The notes under the pieces are model-generated. The model made no database searches, had not been told where the DNA came from, and was given only the letters and a program-made list of their open reading frames with translations. Source: DASXPG01 sp036493755 (GTDB lineage Bacteria; Gemmatimonadota; Gemmatimonadetes; Gemmatimonadales; JACORV01). From it: a stretch of 10,452 nucleotides of DNA. Where the stretch lies: positions 1 through 10,452 of the forward strand of contig DASXPG010000171.1 of the NCBI GenBank assembly GCA_036493755.1, read 5' to 3'. Position 1 is the first letter of the stretch. Each line of letters opens with the position of its first letter. Shown piece by piece: positions 6,652 through 10,452 of this stretch. Position numbers and translations under genes: made by a program.

Positions 6652-7178
6652 TGTCGATGCGCTTGATGCGGCGGGTAAAGGCGATGCGGAAAGAAGGGAC
6701 GCGGTCACGGCTGACGGCCAACCTGCTACGCGGCGCGGCCGCGGGCCTGGCCGGCGCGGTCGCGATGCGGCTGGCCCACATGGCCGAGCAACGGGCGCTG
6801 CTGCCGCGCGGCGCGAAAGGATCGGAGCCGTCGGCGGCGATGGTCAAGGCGCTGGCGGAGTCGCGGGAGATCCCCGTGTCGGACGGATTGGCGACCGCCG
6901 TGGGCATCGGATTACAGCTCGGGCTTGGCGCCGCTGCCGGCGCCGCACTCGCGGCGGCGCAGAATAAGCGGCGCTGGCCGACCTGGGTCAACGGACTGGG
7001 ACTCGCGGGCGCGACCTGGGCACTGACGGTGCCCAAGGGCGGCATCCTGCCCAAGCTGGGAGCCGCGCCGCCCGCGGAAAATCAGTCGCTCGACAAGGTG
7101 GCCATCGGGATGGGAGCGCATCTTGCCTACGGCTTTGCGACCGCGGCGGCGCTGCGGGCATTGAGCGACCGCTCCTGA
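6651..7178 (+). CDS. Small helical membrane protein, possibly YagU/DUF1440-like
   Basis: This 175-residue protein has a strongly basic N-terminus (about 1-25, with Arg/Lys at many positions). Hydrophobic Ala/Gly-rich segments follow at about 25-44, 80-102, 113-128 and 148-168, so it is probably an inner-membrane protein with about four helices. The AAAGLAGAVAMRLA start and the overall spacing recall the YagU/DUF1440 group of poorly understood membrane proteins, but I am not certain of that match. It has no catalytic motif or cofactor site. It is translationally coupled to the thiamine enzyme, and the FAD/Fe-S gene starts one base after its stop. Placement between two likely quinone-reducing dehydrogenases suggests a membrane anchor or accessory factor for one of them. 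That role is inference from position only. Confidence 0.75.
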   Translation: MSMRLMRRVKAMRKEGTRSRLTANLLRGAAAGLAGAVAMRLAHMAEQRALLPRGAKGSEPSAAMVKALAESREIPVSDGLATAVGIGLQLGLGAAAGAALAAAQNKRRWPTWVNGLGLAGATWALTVPKGGILPKLGAAPPAENQSLDKVAIGMGAHLAYGFATAAALRALSDRS

Positions 7179-7179
7179 T

Positions 7180-10100
7180 ATGACGGCGACCCGTCTACCG
7201 GCGACCGGAGCGCCCAGTCGCGCCCTGCCGGTGGCGGAGCCGGAGAGCGTCCAACGCGAGTCGCTCGCCCGTGATCTGCGGAGCGTGATCAAGGGCGAAG
7301 TCCGATTCAGTGACGGGGATCGGGCGCTCTATGCCACCGACTCGAGCAATTACCGGCATACCCCCATAGGGGTGGTGCTGCCACGATCCGCCGGAGACAT
7401 CGAGCGCGCGGTAGCGGTGGCGCGGCGTCATCGGGCTCCAGTCCTGGCGCGTGGCGGCGGGACCAGTCTGGCGGGGCAATGCTGCAACGTCGCCCTGGTC
7501 ATGGATTGCTCCAAGTACTTCAACCACGTCATCAGCATCGATGCCCAACGACGCCAGGCGCGCGTCGAGCCCGGCACGGTGCTCGACACGCTGAGAAAGG
7601 CGACGCGGGTGCACGGCCTGACCTTCGGCCCCGATCCTTCCACCCATAGCCGGTGCACCCTGGGCGGAATGATCGGCAACAATTCCTGCGGCACGCATTC
7701 GGTGATGGCCGAGTTTTACGGTCCGGGCTCGCGAACCGAAGACAGTGTCGTGGAGCTGGACGTGCTGACCTATGACGGGCTCCGCTTCACCGTCGGTCCG
7801 ACGAGCGACGCCATGTACGCGGCGATCCTCGAGGCGGGCGGACGCCGCGCCGAGATCTACCGGCGACTCAAAGCGCTGGTAACGCGCCACGCCGGCCAGA
7901 TCCGCAGCCGATTTCCGAACATCCAGCGGCGGGTATCGGGTTACAACCTCCCCGCGCTGCTTCCGGAAAACGGCTTCAACATCGCGCGGGCACTCTGCGG
8001 CACCGAAGGGACGTGCGTCACCATCCTGGAAGCCACCGTGACGCTGATCAACGAGCCGCGCGCCCGCGCCGTCGTGGTCCTCGGTTATCCGGATGTAGAA
8101 AGCGCCGGCCATGATGTGCCGCGAATCCGCGAGTTCAAGCCGATCGGACTCGAAGGAATGGATGACATCCTCACCAGTCATATCCTCAAGAAGAATCTGA
8201 ACGCGCAGTACCTCGCGTTGCTTCCCGAAGGCCGCGGCTGGCTGCTGGCGGAATTCGGCGGTGAGAGCGCCGAAGAGGCGTGCGCCAAAGCCGAGCACCT
8301 GATCCATGAAACCCGGCGCCACGCCGGCGGCCCTGCCACCAGGATGATCGCCGGCCGCGAAGAACAGGAAGAGATCTGGAAAGTCCGCGAGTCGGGCCTG
8401 GGCGCGACCGCCTTCGTCCCCGGTGATCCCGACAGCTGGGAGGGCTGGGAGGATTCGGCGGTCCCGGTCGAGCGGGTCGGCGATTACCTGCGAGAGCTCC
8501 GGAAGCTATTGGATCGCCATGGCCTGCAAACGTGTCTCTACGGCCATTTTGGACAGGGCTGCATCCATTGCCGCATCAGTTTCGACTTTCATACGACGGC
8601 CGGCATCGAGAACTACCGCGCGTTCACCGAGGCGGCCGCGCATCTCGTGGTCTCCATGGGCGGATCGTTGTCGGGAGAACACGGCGATGGACAATCGCGG
8701 GGCGAGTTGTTGCCGATCATGTTCGGCGAGGAGCTGGTGGGCGCCTTCCGCGAGTTCAAGGAAATCTGGGATCCCGAATGGCGGATGAACCCGGGCAAGG
8801 TCGTCACGCCGGAGAGCCGCTCCGGTCATCTGCGCCTGGGACCGGACTACCAGCCGTGGGAGCCCGAGACCCACTTCCAGTTTCCGGACGACAAGGGAAG
8901 CTTCGCGCGCGCGACCATCCGCTGCGTCGGGGTGGGGGAGTGCCGTCGCGCCGAGGGCGGAACGATGTGTCCGAGTTACATGGTTCTGCGCGAGGAGAAA
9001 CATTCAACACGGGGACGTGCGCATCTTCTTTTCGAAATGCTCAACGGCTCGCCGCTCGAGGATGGCTGGAAGAATGAGGAGGTCAAGGAATCCCTCGACC
9101 TGTGCCTGTCGTGCAAGGGCTGCAAGGGTGATTGCCCGGTCAACGTGGACATCGCCACCTACAAGGCCGAGTTCCTGTCGCATTACTACGAGGGCCGCAT
9201 GCGCCCCCGTCATGCGTACGCCTTCGGATTGATCGACCGCTGGGCCCGGCTCGCCGCGCTCGCGCCACGGCTCGTGAATGCCGCCGGACGAACCCCGGGC
9301 CTGCGTGGCATCGCGAAGGCCGCCGTGGGAATGGCTCCGGAGCGCGCCTTTCCGGTTTTCGCGCCGCGGACCTTTCGCTCCTGGTTCGCCGGGCGCCGCC
9401 CGTCCAGCGGCGGACGCCCCGTGGTGCTCTGGGTGGACACCTTCAACGACCATTTCCATCCCGGCACCCTCGCCGCGGCCTGCGAGGTGCTCGAGCAAGC
9501 CGGATATGCCGTGACGATTCCCACAGAGCGTCTCTGCTGCGGCCGGCCGCTCTACGACTACGGGATGCTCGACGAGGCGGCCCGGCGGCTGCGCTACATC
9601 CTCGGACAGCTCGCGCCGGCCATCGATGCCGGAACGCCGGTCGTGGGACTCGAGCCGAGCTGCACGGCGGTGTTCCGGGACGAGCTGCGCAACCTGCTTC
9701 CCGGCGAACCGAGGGCGCAACGGCTGAGCGAGCTGACCCGGACCCTGGCCGAGCTGTTGGGCGATAACGGCTATGAACCGCCACTGATCAAGCGGCGGGC
9801 GATCATGCATGGCCACTGTCATCACAAGGCCATCATGAGGCGCGATGCCGACGAGCGCCTCTGTCGCGGCCTGGGCCTCGAGGCGGTGGAACTTGAATCG
9901 GGCTGCTGTGGTATGGCTGGATCATTCGGCTTCGAGCGCGGCAAGTACGAGCTCAGCATGTCCGTGGGTGAACGCAAACTACTGCCCGCCGTGCGCGATG
10001 CCGAACCGGAGTCCCTCATCATGGCTGATGGCTTCAGCTGCCGCGAGCAAATTCGGCAGGCGACCGGCCGGCGCGCATTGCACCTCGCCGAAGTGATTCA

Positions 10101-10209
10101 GCTCGCGCTCCATCCGGTCGACGCGTTGGGACCGGATGCTGAGGCTGCGTCGCTTCGGCTGGCGCCGCCCGAGCTGATCTGGCGCGCGCCTGGTCCCCGC
10201 CGTCACTGA
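7180..10209 (+). CDS. FAD-binding and Fe-S-binding fusion oxidoreductase (D-lactate / D-2-hydroxyglutarate dehydrogenase, YdiJ type)
   Basis: This 1009-residue protein fuses a GlcD-like flavin half to a GlcF-like iron-sulfur half. In order, it has the PCMH-type FAD domain with ARGGGTSLAGQ (90-100) and the conserved GGMIGNNSCGTHS region (about 162-173), then the FAD-oxidase C-terminal domain with GHFGQGCIH (455-463) and SGEHGDG (498-504). Two Fe-S motifs follow: C582-x5-C588-x8-C597-P and C642-x2-C645-x2-C648-x3-C652-P. Last come two CCG domains with LCCGRP (785-790), HGHCHHK (877-883) and SGCCGMAG (907-914). The length is close to E. coli YdiJ (1018). Such enzymes oxidise D-2-hydroxyacids to 2-oxoacids and pass electrons through Fe-S clusters to quinone or a cytochrome. 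The exact substrate (D-lactate, glycolate or D-2-hydroxyglutarate) cannot be decided here. There is no signal peptide, so it is cytoplasmic or peripheral to the membrane. It starts one base after the preceding stop; no good ribosome binding site is visible, so coupling is likely. Confidence 0.93.
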   Translation: MTATRLPATGAPSRALPVAEPESVQRESLARDLRSVIKGEVRFSDGDRALYATDSSNYRHTPIGVVLPRSAGDIERAVAVARRHRAPVLARGGGTSLAGQCCNVALVMDCSKYFNHVISIDAQRRQARVEPGTVLDTLRKATRVHGLTFGPDPSTHSRCTLGGMIGNNSCGTHSVMAEFYGPGSRTEDSVVELDVLTYDGLRFTVGPTSDAMYAAILEAGGRRAEIYRRLKALVTRHAGQIRSRFPNIQRRVSGYNLPALLPENGFNIARALCGTEGTCVTILEATVTLINEPRARAVVVLGYPDVESAGHDVPRIREFKPIGLEGMDDILTSHILKKNLNAQYLALLPEGRGWLLAEFGGESAEEACAKAEHLIHETRRHAGGPATRMIAGREEQEEIWKVRESGLGATAFVPGDPDSWEGWEDSAVPVERVGDYLRELRKLLDRHGLQTCLYGHFGQGCIHCRISFDFHTTAGIENYRAFTEAAAHLVVSMGGSLSGEHGDGQSRGELLPIMFGEELVGAFREFKEIWDPEWRMNPGKVVTPESRSGHLRLGPDYQPWEPETHFQFPDDKGSFARATIRCVGVGECRRAEGGTMCPSYMVLREEKHSTRGRAHLLFEMLNGSPLEDGWKNEEVKESLDLCLSCKGCKGDCPVNVDIATYKAEFLSHYYEGRMRPRHAYAFGLIDRWARLAALAPRLVNAAGRTPGLRGIAKAAVGMAPERAFPVFAPRTFRSWFAGRRPSSGGRPVVLWVDTFNDHFHPGTLAAACEVLEQAGYAVTIPTERLCCGRPLYDYGMLDEAARRLRYILGQLAPAIDAGTPVVGLEPSCTAVFRDELRNLLPGEPRAQRLSELTRTLAELLGDNGYEPPLIKRRAIMHGHCHHKAIMRRDADERLCRGLGLEAVELESGCCGMAGSFGFERGKYELSMSVGERKLLPAVRDAEPESLIMADGFSCREQIRQATGRRALHLAEVIQLALHPVDALGPDAEAASLRLAPPELIWRAPGPRRH

Positions 10210-10215
10210 CCGGCA

Positions 10216-10237
10216 CGCCTGAAACAGGCGCTCTTTT
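10216..10237 (+). terminator. Terminator-like hairpin after the FAD/Fe-S gene
   Basis: A perfect 6-bp inverted repeat, CGCCTG-AAA-CAGGCG (10216-10230), begins 7 bases after the TGA and is followed by CTCTTTT. This resembles a short intrinsic terminator, although the stem is brief and the T-run is only four. The same bases encode the apparent N-terminus of the downstream cytochrome, and the CTG in the left arm is its likely start. The hairpin may therefore be an attenuator, a translation-control element or chance. Confidence 0.35.
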
Positions 10238-10452
10238 CGCCGGCCCAGGCACGCGGCTTTCGCGTCGCCATCGGCAGCTGCGCCGCGCTGGGTGTCGCGG
10301 TTCCGGCGGCACTGATGCTCTGGGTGCGTTCGCCCGCGGCCAGGGGAGAGACGCGGACGGTGGCGCAGCCGATGTGGTTCGATCACCGCCATCATGCCGC
10401 GGGCTTCAGGATTCCCTGCCTGTTCTGCCACCGTGAGGCGTTGCGCGGCGCG
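10219..10452 (+). CDS. Membrane-anchored multiheme cytochrome c (alternative complex III ActA-like), 3' end beyond window
   Basis: The frame is open from just after the TGA at 10207 to the right edge. From the CTG at 10219 it reads MKQALFSPAQARGF, then a hydrophobic helix (about residues 14-32), WVRSP, and QPMWFDHRHHAAGFRIPC with the heme-binding CLFCH (10417-10431). A short N-terminus with an FSP-like element, one helix, a WVR(S/T)P motif, QPxxFDHRHH and then CxxCH is the plan I know from membrane-anchored class III-like cytochromes. These open alternative complex III-like operons and are usually followed by an Fe-S/molybdopterin-like subunit. The window shows only the first heme site. No ATG, GTG or TTG is available in frame before the ATG at 10315, which would remove the helix. 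A CTG start, a coupled start or a sequence error must explain this. Its likely role is electron transfer from quinol towards the oxidase. Confidence 0.75.
   Translation, partial: MKQALFSPAQARGFRVAIGSCAALGVAVPAALMLWVRSPAARGETRTVAQPMWFDHRHHAAGFRIPCLFCHREALRGA

Noticed and set aside
7195..8322. Minus-strand open frame of 375 codons within the FAD/Fe-S gene
   Set aside because: Antisense to the conserved FAD domain, with no motif and biased composition.
1..10452. Search by eye for CRISPR arrays, tRNA genes, insertion sequence ends and tandem repeats
   Set aside because: No regularly spaced repeats, cloverleaf-like segments, transposase motifs or terminal inverted repeats were seen; nearly all bases are accounted for by coding genes.

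Overview
This window is very G+C-rich bacterial DNA with densely packed genes, many of them overlapping by one to a few bases. No rRNA, tRNA, phage gene or insertion sequence was recognised. An A-type heme-copper oxidase with a cytochrome c-fused subunit II, plus the start of a multiheme c-type cytochrome of the kind found in alternative complex III-like modules, points to an aerobically respiring bacterium. Gemmatimonadota, Acidobacteriota, Myxococcota and similar groups all fit. Sequence reading alone cannot settle the taxon.

Layout. (1) Bases 1-2035, minus strand: a terminal oxidase operon read leftward, with subunit II (two membrane helices, CuA domain, C-terminal cytochrome c) followed directly by subunit I, which runs off the left edge. 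(2) Bases 2036-2194: a divergent intergenic region, locally A+T-richer. (3) Bases 2195-10209, plus strand: a compact six-gene run. It encodes an Anabaena sensory rhodopsin transducer (ASRT)-family protein, a mandelate racemase-type enolase-superfamily enzyme, a short-chain dehydrogenase with a C-terminal membrane anchor, a PoxB-type thiamine diphosphate enzyme, a small helical membrane protein, and a 1009-residue FAD/Fe-S fusion oxidoreductase of the D-lactate / D-2-hydroxyglutarate dehydrogenase type. Adjacent genes are separated by 5 bases or fewer or overlap, so co-transcription is likely. (4) Bases 10219-10452, plus strand: the start of a membrane-anchored multiheme cytochrome c, running off the right edge. 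Its natural N-terminus seems to use a CTG codon that lies inside a terminator-like hairpin.

Working picture (inference). The plus-strand cluster looks like a route for oxidising organic acids. The enolase-superfamily and SDR enzymes would handle an acid sugar or a related compound. The FAD/Fe-S enzyme would oxidise a D-2-hydroxyacid such as D-lactate, and the PoxB-like enzyme would oxidise a 2-oxoacid such as pyruvate. The last two normally pass electrons to the quinone pool or to cytochromes. They sit between a cytochrome-type quinol-oxidising module on the right and a cytochrome c oxidase on the left, so both carbon oxidation and its electron sink may be encoded together.

The most notable points are an oxidase subunit I that lacks both hallmark proton-channel residues (the D-channel Glu is Trp and the K-channel Lys is Gln), a near-canonical ASRT protein with no rhodopsin beside it but placed at the head of a metabolic operon, and the unusual start of the right-hand cytochrome gene.
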